Source: Pseudomonadota bacterium (GTDB lineage: Bacteria > Pseudomonadota > Alphaproteobacteria > Rhizobiales > Beijerinckiaceae). From it: 40,511 nt of DNA. The translations under genes and the position numbers were made by a program. The DNA is taken from the NCBI GenBank assembly GCA_023386155.1, contig JAEWKH010000074.1:1-40511 (forward strand). The letters run 5' to 3'. Shown here in pieces: positions 9,344 through 17,949 of the stretch (positions are counted from its first letter, which is position 1; every line of letters starts with the position of its first letter). The notes under the pieces are model-generated. The model did not search any database. It saw only the letters and a list, made by a program, of their open reading frames with translations, and had not been told where the DNA came from.

Positions 9344-9463
9344 CGGCTGCGGTTTGGCCTGACTGCACAGGGACCGCCATAGCGACCATTATCGCTTCAG
9401 GCATATCGAAAGGCCAAGAGGCCCTCCTGTCTCAATAACCGGGACCAGTTGTGGAGATCCGTG

Positions 9464-10303
9464 ATGTTGACCAGCCTGGACCGCCCATCCCGCTTTCTCG
9501 CGCGTCCGCAGGATGTAAAGGGCTACCGCCCAGGACTGGCCACCTCCCCGCCCCTCTGCAGGAACCGCATCCTGGCAGCACTACCTGGCAACGCCCTCGA
9601 CCAGCTTCGGCCCTTTCTCGAATTCGTGCCGCTGAAGCGGCGCCAGATCCTGCATGAGCGCAATATTCAGCTGACCCATGCCTACTTCATCGAAGAAGGC
9701 GCGGCATCCCTGCTGACCCGGGTGGAGGGCCGAGGCTTCCTTGAGATCGGGTTTCTGGGGTGCTCCGACTTCCTCGGCCTGCCCCTCGTTCTTGGGACCG
9801 GACGAACCCAGCACCGCTGCGTGATGCAGACGGAGGGGTCGGCGTTCAGGATTGCAGCGGAGGACCTCCACCAGGCCTTGGACGAGGTTCCCATTCTCCG
9901 GGAGATCCTGCTGGGCTATGCGCAGGCCGCAATGGTGGAGATGGCGCAACTTGCCGTCTGCAACTCGTGCCACTCCCTCAAACAGCGGCTTGCAAGGTGT
10001 TTGCTGACAATTCACGACCGCATGACGGGCAATGAAATCCCTCTGACGCATCAGGTTCTCAGCCGAACCTTGGGCGTGCGGCGCGCCGGCGTCACGACAG
10101 CCATGGGCAGGATGGAGGAAGCTGGCCTACTCAAACGCGGCCGCGCCCATGTACTGATTGCTGACCGCACGGGCCTCGAGACGGAGGCGTGCGAGTGCTA
10201 CCGGACGATCCGCAGTGAGCACCACCGGTTTGTCTGCACGGCAGAAGACGTGCCAACGCAACTCTACGATCCGGCCCGCGCCCCCATGCTACTCGTGTCA
10301 TGA
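9464..10303 (+). CDS. Crp/Fnr-family transcriptional regulator
   Basis: This 279-residue protein has a cyclic-nucleotide-binding-like beta-barrel at about 45-150 (HAYFIEEGAASLLTRVEGRG, then EIGFLGCSDFLGLPLVLG). A long dimerisation helix and a C-terminal Crp-type winged helix follow (LTHQVLSRTLGVRRAGVTTA; recognition helix RRAGVTTAMGRMEE). No N-terminal cysteine cluster of the FNR type is seen. The family is close to alphaproteobacterial stress and nitrogen-oxide regulators, but the ligand is unknown. I chose the ATG at 9464, preceded by GTGGAGATCC, over the in-frame TTG at 9449. The C-terminal tail of about 50 residues is longer than usual. Confidence 0.88.
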   Translation: MLTSLDRPSRFLARPQDVKGYRPGLATSPPLCRNRILAALPGNALDQLRPFLEFVPLKRRQILHERNIQLTHAYFIEEGAASLLTRVEGRGFLEIGFLGCSDFLGLPLVLGTGRTQHRCVMQTEGSAFRIAAEDLHQALDEVPILREILLGYAQAAMVEMAQLAVCNSCHSLKQRLARCLLTIHDRMTGNEIPLTHQVLSRTLGVRRAGVTTAMGRMEEAGLLKRGRAHVLIADRTGLETEACECYRTIRSEHHRFVCTAEDVPTQLYDPARAPMLLVS

Positions 10304-10318
10304 TGGGAGAAACTGCAA

Positions 10319-10702
10319 ATGACCACCTTGCACAGGATTGCTCCGTCACGCACCTCAGCCGATCCGGCTGTCCAGGAAAGCACGCAAGCGGAGGCGATGA
10401 TCGAGCGAGCACTTGCGCTCCTGGCGGATCTGGAAAGACGCTATGAGCAGGAGAGGAGCATCATCGAGGGAGCCCTGCACCCTCAGCCCTGGAAGGACTG
10501 GCGCCTGGAGCAGCTGTCTTACCGCTATAACCGCGAGCGACAGCCGCTGGTTCAACGGCTGTGCGCTCTGCACCATAGCAGGACCATGGCAACAATCGGC
10601 CTCTCACCAGTTGGCGCCGACATGGGAGCGTCCGGCACTTTCACTGCGGGCGTGCCTGGCTCAGGAGCCAAGCACGCGGCAGGCCCTGCGACCCTCCATT
10701 AG
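10319..10702 (+). CDS. Small hypothetical protein with predicted helical core
   Basis: This 127-residue protein is preceded by GGGAGAAACTGCAA and starts 15 bp after the Crp/Fnr gene, probably in the same transcript. The centre (about residues 22-90) is charged and helical, possibly coiled-coil, with EAMIERALALLADLERRYEQ and a WKDWRLEQLSYRYNRERQPL stretch. The end is Gly/Ala-rich. I do not recognise the family. The last codons abut the SulP remnant on the opposite strand, so the C-terminus may be an accident of that junction. Confidence 0.6.
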   Translation: MTTLHRIAPSRTSADPAVQESTQAEAMIERALALLADLERRYEQERSIIEGALHPQPWKDWRLEQLSYRYNRERQPLVQRLCALHHSRTMATIGLSPVGADMGASGTFTAGVPGSGAKHAAGPATLH

Positions 10703-10703
10703 G

Positions 10704-11040
10704 ACCGATTATCTCGGGCAATAGCGCCATGAAGATCATGATGGCAGGCGAGTCGACGAAGCCGGTCATGACAGACCGTGAGACGAAGTGCATCGCATAG
10801 CCGAAGCGGCACAAGCCCGCTGGAACCTGGATGACCCCGGCAAGGATTGTCGCGGCGAGGAGATACTCAAGGCCGTGATCCCGCACGAGGGGGGCATTAG
10901 CACGGCGGTTGCAGCGGTTGCCGCCGAGATCATGCCGGGGCGGCTGCCGGTGATGGAGAAGCCGATTGCTTCCGGGATCGTGGCAAGGGCGACAACGATA
11001 CCGGCGAGCACATCGGCCCGCACGTTGGCGAGCCAGTCAT
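10704..11040 (-). pseudogene. Remnant of a SulP-family sulfate/anion permease
   Basis: Two minus-strand frames together give recognisable SulP sequence. Frame one (about 11035 down to 10895) reads WLANVRADVLAGIVVALATI and PEAIGFSI, then jumps to RPGMISAATAATAV. Frame two (10886 down to 10704) reads RDHGLEYLLAATILAGVIQ and VSRSVMTGFVDSPAIMIFMA, ending LPEIIG. Three lesions are visible: loss of about 30 codons between FSI and RPG, a one-base loss at a run of six G/C pairs (10889-10894) that shifts the frame, and truncation of everything after the third or fourth membrane segment, including the STAS domain. About 110 of roughly 550 codons remain. It cannot make a working permease. Confidence 0.8.
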
Positions 11041-11168
11041 TGCCATGCTGTTCGCGGCCGGCATGGGAGCCGTGGCCGACGGGCACCGGCGAGCGGATGT
11101 CTCCCAGCCCTCTGTCGTGCTGGCGCCTCCGTGATGGATCCCACCCCAGCGGAGGCGGTTGACGGGAC

Positions 11169-12497
11169 ATGGAGCGCATCCGAAACGCCATCATCCTCCT
11201 GCGTGGGCAGCTCTGGATCATCCCCCTGATCCTCAGCATCCTGGCGCTCGCGCTGGCCTACTGGGTTCTCGCATTCGGCCCCTCCCTCTTTGAGGACTGG
11301 GACGACGGCGAGTTCTGGTGGCTCTATGGCGGCGACGCCAGCAGCGCCCGCGGGCTCCTGTCGAGCCTGCTCTCCGGCCTGATGACCATGTTCTCGCTCG
11401 TGGTCTCCGTCACCTTCGTCATTCTGACACTGGCGGCCAATCAACTCGGGCCGCGCCTGATCCCCACCTTCATGGGCGACCGGCAGATCCAGACCGTGCT
11501 CGGATTGTTCCTTGGCACCATCCTGTACGTGCTCGTCGTGCTGCGCAGCCTCGACGAGACCCTCGGCTCCGAGGGTGTGCCCCACGCCGCCGTGAGCATC
11601 GGCAGCGTCCTGACCATCGCGTGTCTGTTCGCCCTGCTGTTCTACGTCCACAAGGTTGCCCGCGCCATCGTGGCCGACAGCATCGTGGCACGGGTGGCGG
11701 ACGACCTGCACAACAATGTCGATGACATGCTCTCCGAGCCGGGGAAGCGCGATGACGCCACGCCGGAGGAGATCCCGCCAACAGCCGGCATCGTATCGCT
11801 CGGCCGAAGCGGCTATATCCAGGTAGTCGACTACGACAGGCTCGTGTCGGTGGCTTACCGGAAATCTGTCCTCCTTCAGGTGAAGGTGCGAGCCGGGCAT
11901 TTCGTCCTCAAAGGCGGGGAGCATGTGACCGTCCACGGCGCAGCTCCGCTCGCGGATGATGCAGCCGAAACCATCAGGGACGCTTTCGTCGTAGGCGAGG
12001 AACGCAGTCCGGCACAGGACCTGGAATACGGGTTGCGTCAGCTTGTGGAAATTGCCCTGCGGGCGCTCTCGCCCGGCATCAACGACCCGTACACGGCCAT
12101 TGCCGTGGTGGACCGCCTCGGCGCCGCACTGGAGGAGATCTTCCAGCGCGCCCTTCTGCCGATCACGTTACGCGACAAGGACGGGGCGGTGCGGGTGATC
12201 GCCCAGCGCTCGGACGTGCAAGGCTTAGCCGATGCCGCTTTCGATCCGGTCCGGCAGGCGGGGCAGGAGATCCCGGCCGTCCTGATCCGGATGGCTGATG
12301 TTCTGGGGCAGCTTGCGTCCGTTCTCCATTCTGGGGAAGCGCGGGACGCGGTGACCCGGCATCTCGGCAGGCTGGCCGAGACCGCCGAGGCGGCGCGGCT
12401 TGCCCCTAGCGACCGCCGGGCGGTGCTGGTCAGGATCGAGCGCGCGAGGGTCGCGGCCCCGCACAGCCCCAAGGAGGGAGCCGTCCATGGTGTTTGA
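11169..12497 (+). CDS. DUF2254 membrane protein
   Basis: This 442-residue protein has four hydrophobic helices in its N-terminal 180 residues: LWIIPLILSILALALAYWVL, LMTMFSLVVSVTFVILTLAA, the region about 112-130, and SIGSVLTIACLFALLFYVHK. The soluble C-terminal part contains the family-typical RSGYIQVVDYDRLV, LRQLVEIALRALSPGINDPY and TAIAVVDRLGAAL stretches. This matches the predicted membrane protein family DUF2254, whose role is not established. Its last 11 bases overlap the start of the DUF421 gene, so the two are translationally coupled. With the MscS gene after it, an envelope or osmotic-stress role is a reasonable inference. Confidence 0.88.
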   Translation: MERIRNAIILLRGQLWIIPLILSILALALAYWVLAFGPSLFEDWDDGEFWWLYGGDASSARGLLSSLLSGLMTMFSLVVSVTFVILTLAANQLGPRLIPTFMGDRQIQTVLGLFLGTILYVLVVLRSLDETLGSEGVPHAAVSIGSVLTIACLFALLFYVHKVARAIVADSIVARVADDLHNNVDDMLSEPGKRDDATPEEIPPTAGIVSLGRSGYIQVVDYDRLVSVAYRKSVLLQVKVRAGHFVLKGGEHVTVHGAAPLADDAAETIRDAFVVGEERSPAQDLEYGLRQLVEIALRALSPGINDPYTAIAVVDRLGAALEEIFQRALLPITLRDKDGAVRVIAQRSDVQGLADAAFDPVRQAGQEIPAVLIRMADVLGQLASVLHSGEARDAVTRHLGRLAETAEAARLAPSDRRAVLVRIERARVAAPHSPKEGAVHGV

Positions 12498-12999
12498 CTC
12501 ATGGGCTGGGCTGGGGCGGGTTCTCCTCGTGGGGACATTGGCCTACGCCGCCCTCGTGGCGATCCTGCGGATCTCCGGCAAGCGCACGCTCACCAAGTTG
12601 AACGCCTTTGATCTGGTGGTCACGGTGGCGCTCGGTTCCATCCTAGCCACCGTGCTGTTGAGCAAGTCGGTGGCGCTCGCTGAAGGGATCCTTGCCATGG
12701 CCCTTCTGGTGTTCCTTCAGTTCGTGATCACCTGGCTCTCCGTTCGCTCGCCTGGCTTTCAGAACCTGGTGAAGAGCGAGCCGACCCTGATCATGCACCA
12801 GGGCAGGTTCCTCGAGGGCGCCATGCGGGCGCAGCGGATCACGCGCGAGGAAATCATGGCCGCGCTGCGATCCAACGGGATCTCGGACGGAGCTCAGGCC
12901 ACAGCCGTGATCCTGGAGACGGACGGCACGATTGCCGTGATCCAGGAAGCGGGTCGCGGGGCAGGCAAGCCCACCCTGGAGGACGTCGTCAGGCCGTAG
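12487..12999 (+). CDS. DUF421 (YetF-like) membrane protein
   Basis: This 170-residue protein has about three N-terminal membrane helices followed by a small cytoplasmic alpha/beta domain. Family hallmarks are LRISGKRTLTKLNAFDLVVT, GSILATVLLSKSVALAEGI, EPTLIMHQGRFLEGAMRAQR and the ITREEIMAALRSNGI helix. The start at 12487 is set by the strong AAGGAGGGAG site inside the end of the DUF2254 gene; the longer in-frame opening at 12400 is only its shadow. YetF-type proteins are linked to spore or envelope functions in Bacillus. The biochemical role in Proteobacteria is unknown. Confidence 0.88.
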   Translation: MVFDSWAGLGRVLLVGTLAYAALVAILRISGKRTLTKLNAFDLVVTVALGSILATVLLSKSVALAEGILAMALLVFLQFVITWLSVRSPGFQNLVKSEPTLIMHQGRFLEGAMRAQRITREEIMAALRSNGISDGAQATAVILETDGTIAVIQEAGRGAGKPTLEDVVRP

Positions 13000-13007
13000 G
13001 CTCAGCC

Positions 13008-13027
13008 ACGGCACCCTTGAGTGCCGT
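13008..13027 (+). terminator. Hairpin after the DUF2254-DUF421 operon
   Basis: ACGGCAC-CCTTGA-GTGCCGT is a perfect 7-bp stem starting 8 bases after the DUF421 stop. A second stem, ACGTGCCC-TCC-GGGCACGT, lies at 13082-13100. Neither is followed by a T run. Confidence 0.5.
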
Positions 13028-13138
13028 CCTGACGAACTTGCCACGTGAGGATTGCCGCCTCTTCGAGTGCCTTGCCGGAACACGTGCCCTCCGGGCACGT
13101 TCCGCCTGAACCATAAGAGCACGACCGGGAGCGACGTC

Positions 13139-14131
13139 ATGGAAACGGACGCCAGCATTACGCTGGAGCGGATCGAGGGCTTCATCACGGGCTTCTGGTG
13201 GATCCTGCCCAATCTCGGCATCGCCCTCCTGGCGTTCCTGATCTTCCTCGGGATCGGATCGGGCGTGCGGGCCGCAGTATCCCGGTTCTTCAACCATCGC
13301 GGCCGTCCGGACCTCGCCTCGCTGCTGGCCGGCTTTGCCCGCTGGTCGATCATCATGCTCGGCCTGCTCGTGGTCGCCACCATCGTGTTCCCGTCGGTCA
13401 AGCCTGCCGACATCCTCGCCACCCTGGGGGTGGGCTCGATTGCCATCGGCTTTGCCTTCAAGGACATCCTCCAGAACTGGCTCGCCGGCCTGCTTCTGCT
13501 CCTGCGCCAGCCCTTCCGCCAGGGCGATCAGATCGTGGTGGGCAAGCACGAGGGCACGGTCGAGCGCATCGAGGCGCGCGCCACGCTGATCCGCACCTAC
13601 GACGGCAAGCGGGTGATCATCCCCAACAGCAGCGTCTACACCGAGTCGGTGACCGTCCACACCGCGTTCGAGCGCCGTCGCAGCGAGTACGATGTCGGGA
13701 TCGGCTACGGCGACGACGTGAGGAAAGCCTGCGAGGTGATCCGCCATGCGCTGACGGGGCTGCCCGGGGTGGCCGCCGATCCCGCGCCGGAAGCAATCCC
13801 GTGGGAGCTCGCGGGGTCGACCGTGAACCTCCGGGTGCGCTGGTGGACAGAGCCGCACCAGGCCGACGTGGTGCATGCCCGCGGAAGGGTGATCGAAGCG
13901 ATCAAGCAGGCGCTCACCGAGGCCGGAGTCGACCTTCCGTTCCCGACCAATGTGGTGCTCCTGCACGACCAGACCGAGGAGGCCGACGGGGACCGCACGC
14001 GGCAACGTGAGGGTTGGCCTGCCGGCGACAACCCTCCGGCCCCGCGCCACCTGAACGAGATCACCGTTGACCGCGACGGCGAACAGGGACGAGCGGAGGA
14101 GGCTCCCCGCCCGCCCCGCCGACGCCACTAA
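13139..14131 (+). CDS. Small-conductance mechanosensitive channel, MscS family
   Basis: This 330-residue protein has three membrane helices in the first 120 residues. The pore helix TM3 with its Ala/Gly pattern follows (ILATLGVGSIAIGFAFKDIL), then QNWLAGLLLLLRQPFRQGDQ and the beta domain signature VERIEARATLIRTYDGKRVI with IPNSSVYTESV. The C-terminal alpha/beta domain is present. The last 55 residues or so form a charged, probably disordered tail. It opens on membrane tension to release osmolytes. The start at ATG 13139 follows CCGGGAGCGACGTC; the upstream in-frame extension at 13052 lacks support. Confidence 0.93.
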   Translation: METDASITLERIEGFITGFWWILPNLGIALLAFLIFLGIGSGVRAAVSRFFNHRGRPDLASLLAGFARWSIIMLGLLVVATIVFPSVKPADILATLGVGSIAIGFAFKDILQNWLAGLLLLLRQPFRQGDQIVVGKHEGTVERIEARATLIRTYDGKRVIIPNSSVYTESVTVHTAFERRRSEYDVGIGYGDDVRKACEVIRHALTGLPGVAADPAPEAIPWELAGSTVNLRVRWWTEPHQADVVHARGRVIEAIKQALTEAGVDLPFPTNVVLLHDQTEEADGDRTRQREGWPAGDNPPAPRHLNEITVDRDGEQGRAEEAPRPPRRRH

Positions 14132-14343
14132 GCCGTGCAGAGGTTCGCCGGCAGAGCGCAGGTCTCACTTGGTACGCCACCGTACGCGGAGCGGGAACTG
14201 CCAGGAACAAGGCAGTGTCAGTCCATGTTGCTCGAGCGGGCGCATCTGCCGGAACGCAAGAATGACCGGCAGGTCACTGGATCATCGATTGATCACAGTA
14301 CATTGCTCCCTACTCCATGACGGAACTTCGCTGGAGGCGACCG

Positions 14344-14748
<405 letters not shown>

Positions 14749-14805
14749 CGGCCCCATTCTGGCCGAATTATCAGGCGTGTCCCTCACCGGGACTGGAGGT
14801 GAGCG

Positions 14806-15030
14806 ATGGGTTCCCTGAAAACCGATGACTTTAGCCTGGAGCGGAGGAACGGAAGCATCGTCGTGACCTTCACGCCCGACGGCCGGTCCTACACCTTCCC
14901 GGTCGAGAGGGATCAGGTCGGAGAGCCGACCGTCACACCCGCGCGGACGCGCGTGGGCGACTATGCCGACAACGAGGTCCGCGGGATCGCAGCCGAGTTG
15001 GCACGGCTGGCGCTCAAGGGATCCGCCTGA
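14806..15030 (+). CDS. Small conserved-looking hypothetical protein (74 aa)
   Basis: The start is well supported by CTGGAGGTGAGCG before the ATG. The sequence is soluble and beta-rich at first (SIVVTFTPDGRSYTFPVERD), ending in a helix. There are no cysteines, signal or membrane segment. It follows the copper-storage-like gene by 57 bp and may share its transcript. I do not recognise the family. Confidence 0.65.
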   Translation: MGSLKTDDFSLERRNGSIVVTFTPDGRSYTFPVERDQVGEPTVTPARTRVGDYADNEVRGIAAELARLALKGSA

Positions 15031-15463
15031 TCAACCGGGGACGGACAGCCGTCGGTCCAAAAAACGGAACGGACCCGCTCCGTGGGGCGGTCAGATCGCC
15101 CGTCCAGGATCGCACTCAGGCTCAGTCCCTGCACCATGGTCGCGAACACGACCACCGTACAGGTTGCCGCCAACCGCGGCATCGATGGCAGCGAAGGCAA
15201 GCGCGAGCGAGATGCTACCCCTTGATACGCCTCCTTGCGCAGGAGGCGCGCTAATCGATGCAACCCGGAAGGATCGGCCGAAGTGCAATTGCATGCGACG
15301 CCAAAGCATCAAAGGTCCGGAGGGGGTCAGCTCAGGAAATTCCCTGGCCCTCAGGAACGTCCGGTGTTCGCAGATTGAGCGGACATTCCGCTTAGGTCAG
15401 CCCCGTGCCAATTCCTGCCGTTCGATGACGCCCTGATCCGTAGCCCGACCTTATGGAAATCTG
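15031..15463. other. Intergenic region holding an antiporter remnant
   Basis: This gap of 433 bases between the 74-aa gene and the minus-strand gene ending at 15464 has no intact gene. The only interpretable content is the decayed CPA1 antiporter fragment at about 15095-15245; the rest shows nothing recognisable. Confidence 0.6.
15095..15245 (-). pseudogene. Remnant of a CPA1-type Na+/H+ antiporter
   Basis: Two minus-strand frames read as consecutive pieces of an NhaP-like antiporter. The first is QGGVSRGSISLALAF (about 15240-15190), matching the conserved GGxRGGISLALAL helix. After a frame change comes PRLAATCTVVVFATMVQGLS with LSAIL (about 15182-15100), matching the following helix (LLAATYVVVVFSxxVQGLTL in intact members). 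Only about 50 of more than 400 codons survive, and the frame is broken near 15185. The identification rests on these two short motifs, so it is less certain than the SulP remnant. Confidence 0.6.
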
Positions 15464-15712
15464 CTATCGTTGCGTGTGGCGATCCAACTCTGTCGCGAGT
15501 TCGGCAGCGAGATCCCGCACCAGCTCCCGGTACTCGGTGCAGCGCGCCTCCCTCACGGGTGAGGACGATCGTTCCCAGTGCACGAGGGCTGCCTGCGCGG
15601 CGGCGAAATCCTCGCACAGCGACTGGAAGTTGTCGTCCATCCGCGCCAGCTCCTCGATGGCATGTCCCCGGTCCGGAAAGCGGGCGATGGCGGCCTGGAT
15701 GGCGTGATGCAT
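15464..15712 (-). CDS. Small helical hypothetical protein
   Basis: From the internal ATG at 15712 this is an 82-residue all-helical protein: HHAIQAAIARFPDRGHAIEE, then LARMDDNFQSLCEDFAAAQA, ALVHWE and a final EYRELVRDLAAELATELD helix. Similar short proteins, with a glycine- or proline-containing linker between two helical hairpins, are frequent in Hyphomicrobiales and lack an assigned role. A longer in-frame start at 15772 exists but adds an Arg/Cys-rich segment that looks non-native. It is divergent from the TolB/TPR gene. Confidence 0.65.
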   Translation of the reverse strand: MHHAIQAAIARFPDRGHAIEELARMDDNFQSLCEDFAAAQAALVHWERSSSPVREARCTEYRELVRDLAAELATELDRHTQR

Positions 15713-15796
15713 GGTGCAGCCCCGTTGCCGGGTTCGGGCGGCGCAGGTGCGCCGTCGCACAAATGTCAGCATCGACCCATACCATGCCGATGGGAA

Positions 15797-15816
15797 GTAA
15801 ATTACGGTAAGTTACG
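15797..15816. promoter_or_regulatory. Tandem GTAANTTAC palindromes in a divergent promoter
   Basis: GTAAATTACG and GTAAGTTACG follow each other directly (15797-15806, 15807-15816). Each contains a perfect 9-bp palindrome GTAA-N-TTAC, and the 10-bp repeat puts both on one face of the helix. The block ends 42 bp before the TolB/TPR start. It is a candidate operator; the binding protein is unknown. Confidence 0.5.
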
Positions 15817-15858
15817 GGAAGAGGCGTCCCATGACGCCCGCGGACAACGGACCGATCC

Positions 15859-17679
15859 ATGCTCGGCGGAGGCGACGGCACTGTCGGTGCCTCGCCGCAG
15901 GCGCAGTCGCCGCCTGCGGCGGAAGACGTGCGCGCCCAGCTCGATATCCTCCTCGCCAGCCCCGACCTCGACGCACCTGCCCGGGCGCGCCGGTTCCTGC
16001 GCTATGTCGTTGAGGAGACGCTCGCCGGGCGGGCTGAGCGCATCAAGGCCTATGCCATCGGCACCCAGGTGTTCGAGCGCAATGCGGACTTCGATGCCCA
16101 TAACGACCCGGCCGTGCGCATCGAGGCCGGACGGCTGCGCCGGGCGCTTGAGCGCTACTATCTCTCCGATGGCCTGTCGGACCCGGTGGTCATCACCATC
16201 CCCAAGGGAGGGTACGTCCCGCACTTCGCCTGGCGCGCGCCGCAAGCGGCCGATCCCCCCTCAATTCCCGCGTCACCGACCGGAACTCCCGCCGCCGTGC
16301 CATCGAGGCGGTGGTGGGTCCTTCGACTCGGCGCCGCGGCCGCGATCATCTGTACGGTCGGCCTCGGGCTGTGGGCCCCGTGGCGCGACGGCGCGTTCCG
16401 CACGCCACAAGCACCGGCTCCTTTGCCGCCCGGCGGGCCGAGCCTCGTGGTGATGCCGTTCGCGGCCCTGGGCGAGCCGTCAGCCAAGACCTACGCGGAT
16501 GGCCTGACCGAGGAGATCCTGAGCCAATTCGCCCGCTTCAAGGAGATCACCGTCCTCGGCCGGGAGACGTCGCGCAGCATCCCGCCCGGAACCGATACGT
16601 CTCGCATCCGCCGTGAGCTTGGCGTCCGCTACGTGCTCGAGGGCAGCGTCCGGGCCGCGGCGCAGCGTCTGCGCATCACGAGCCGACTCCTCGATGGCCA
16701 GACTGGCGCCGTGCTGTGGTCGCAGACTTACGACGAGGACTTGCAGGTCCGGGACCTCTTCACGATCCAGGACGCCGTCGCGCGCAGGGTCGCCACCGCC
16801 GTGGCGCAGCCCTACGGCATCATCCAACGGGCCGACCAGACCCGAACCGGCTCCCGCCCACCCGACGACCTCGAAGCCTATGCGTGCACGCTCCGGTTCT
16901 ACGATTACCGGGCCGCGCTGACCGAGGACAGCCATGGGGCGATCCGAACCTGCCTCGAGCGGGCCGTTGCGGTCCATCCGGATTATGCCACCGCCTGGGC
17001 GATGCTGTCCGTCCTGTATCTCGACGAGGACCGGTTCGGGTTCAATCTGGGGGCGGGATCCAGTCCTCCGATCCAACGCTCGCTCAAAGCCGCCCGACGC
17101 GCCATCCGCCTCGATCCGGAGAACGGGCGGGCGCTCCAGGCCCTGATGATGGCGCTGTTCTTCGCCCGGAAGCCCACCGAGGCATTGGAGGTGGGCGAGC
17201 GGGCGGTGTTGCTGAACCCGAACGACACCGAGCTGCTCGGGGCGTTCGGGAGCTGTCTCAGCCAAGCAGGCGCGTGGCAGCGCGGCGCCGAGCTGATCGA
17301 GCAGGCGCTTGCCCGCAACCCAGGCCATTCCGGCTTCTACAGCGGGTTTCTGGCGCTTTACGCGTACATGCAGCACGACTACGCCCGCGCGGAGGTGCTC
17401 ATCCAGCAGTCGGCGCTGGAGAAGTTCCCGCTCTACCACTTCGTCGCCGCCGTCATCTACGCCCAGCTCGGCAAGGCGCGGGAAGCTGCCGAGGCGCACG
17501 ATACGTTCCTGCGCATGCGCCCGCCCTTCTTCGAGCATTGGGACGACGAGATGGCCAAGCGGAACTACCGGCCGGAGGATGCCGTCCATTTGGCCGAGGG
17601 AGCCCGCAAGGCCGGCTTCCCGGTGCCGGCGCGGACGGCGGCGGAGGTAGCCCTCCAGGCATCATCGCCCCAGCACTGA
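15859..17679 (+). CDS. TolB-like/TPR signalling protein with N-terminal regulator-like module
   Basis: This 606-residue protein has three parts. Residues about 23-123 are a conserved module (RARRFLRYVVEETLAGRAER, then DPAVRIEAGRLRRALERYY and PKGGYVPHF) often found in front of TPR regions in multi-domain regulators. A membrane helix follows at about 152-173. Residues about 193-320 are a TolB/FlgO-like domain (SLVVMPFAALG, YADGLTEEILSQFARFKEI, GVRYVLEGSVRAAAQRLRIT). Tetratricopeptide repeats fill about 330-590. Such proteins are often annotated as adenylate cyclases because of shared TolB/TPR parts, but no cyclase domain is present. It stands before the AraC-sulfatase genes and may sense or relay an envelope signal; this is inference. 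Confidence 0.75.
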   Translation: MLGGGDGTVGASPQAQSPPAAEDVRAQLDILLASPDLDAPARARRFLRYVVEETLAGRAERIKAYAIGTQVFERNADFDAHNDPAVRIEAGRLRRALERYYLSDGLSDPVVITIPKGGYVPHFAWRAPQAADPPSIPASPTGTPAAVPSRRWWVLRLGAAAAIICTVGLGLWAPWRDGAFRTPQAPAPLPPGGPSLVVMPFAALGEPSAKTYADGLTEEILSQFARFKEITVLGRETSRSIPPGTDTSRIRRELGVRYVLEGSVRAAAQRLRITSRLLDGQTGAVLWSQTYDEDLQVRDLFTIQDAVARRVATAVAQPYGIIQRADQTRTGSRPPDDLEAYACTLRFYDYRAALTEDSHGAIRTCLERAVAVHPDYATAWAMLSVLYLDEDRFGFNLGAGSSPPIQRSLKAARRAIRLDPENGRALQALMMALFFARKPTEALEVGERAVLLNPNDTELLGAFGSCLSQAGAWQRGAELIEQALARNPGHSGFYSGFLALYAYMQHDYARAEVLIQQSALEKFPLYHFVAAVIYAQLGKAREAAEAHDTFLRMRPPFFEHWDDEMAKRNYRPEDAVHLAEGARKAGFPVPARTAAEVALQASSPQH

Positions 17680-17949
17680 ATACCCCGTACTGCGTAAACT
17701 ACCCGATGCTACAGGCGCGGCGCCCCTTGAGTTGCTAGCGTCCAGGAAATGGGCGTCCGCCCTGACAGCCCGTGCCCAGCTCTCTGACGGAGTCCATTCA
17801 TGGCGTAGCACTCTCGATAAGGGTATGGGCCACTAGGGGCCTCGGCGTGACGCCTTCCGTCCGACCGGGGCAGCCGCGCTCCATCGTGGCAACGGGCAGT
17901 CCCGGGGTTGCTGAACGACCGGCGAGCCGAAAGCAATGAGGTTCCGCAG

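Noticed and set aside
12989..14128. A 379-codon minus-strand frame
   Set aside because: It is antisense to the MscS gene, which has clear channel motifs; the antisense product has no recognisable domain. The same reasoning applies to 22385-23815, 23831-25321, 16480-17589, 11037-11936 and 34049-35005.
14280..14294. GATCA-N5-TGATC palindrome before the copper-storage-like gene as an FNR/FixK box
   Set aside because: The canonical box is TTGAT-N4-ATCAA; this one has different arms and spacing, and other targets for the Crp/Fnr protein were not visible.
15859..17679. Adenylate cyclase
   Set aside because: Proteins with TolB-like and TPR parts are often so named, but no class III cyclase domain or its metal and base-binding residues can be seen here.
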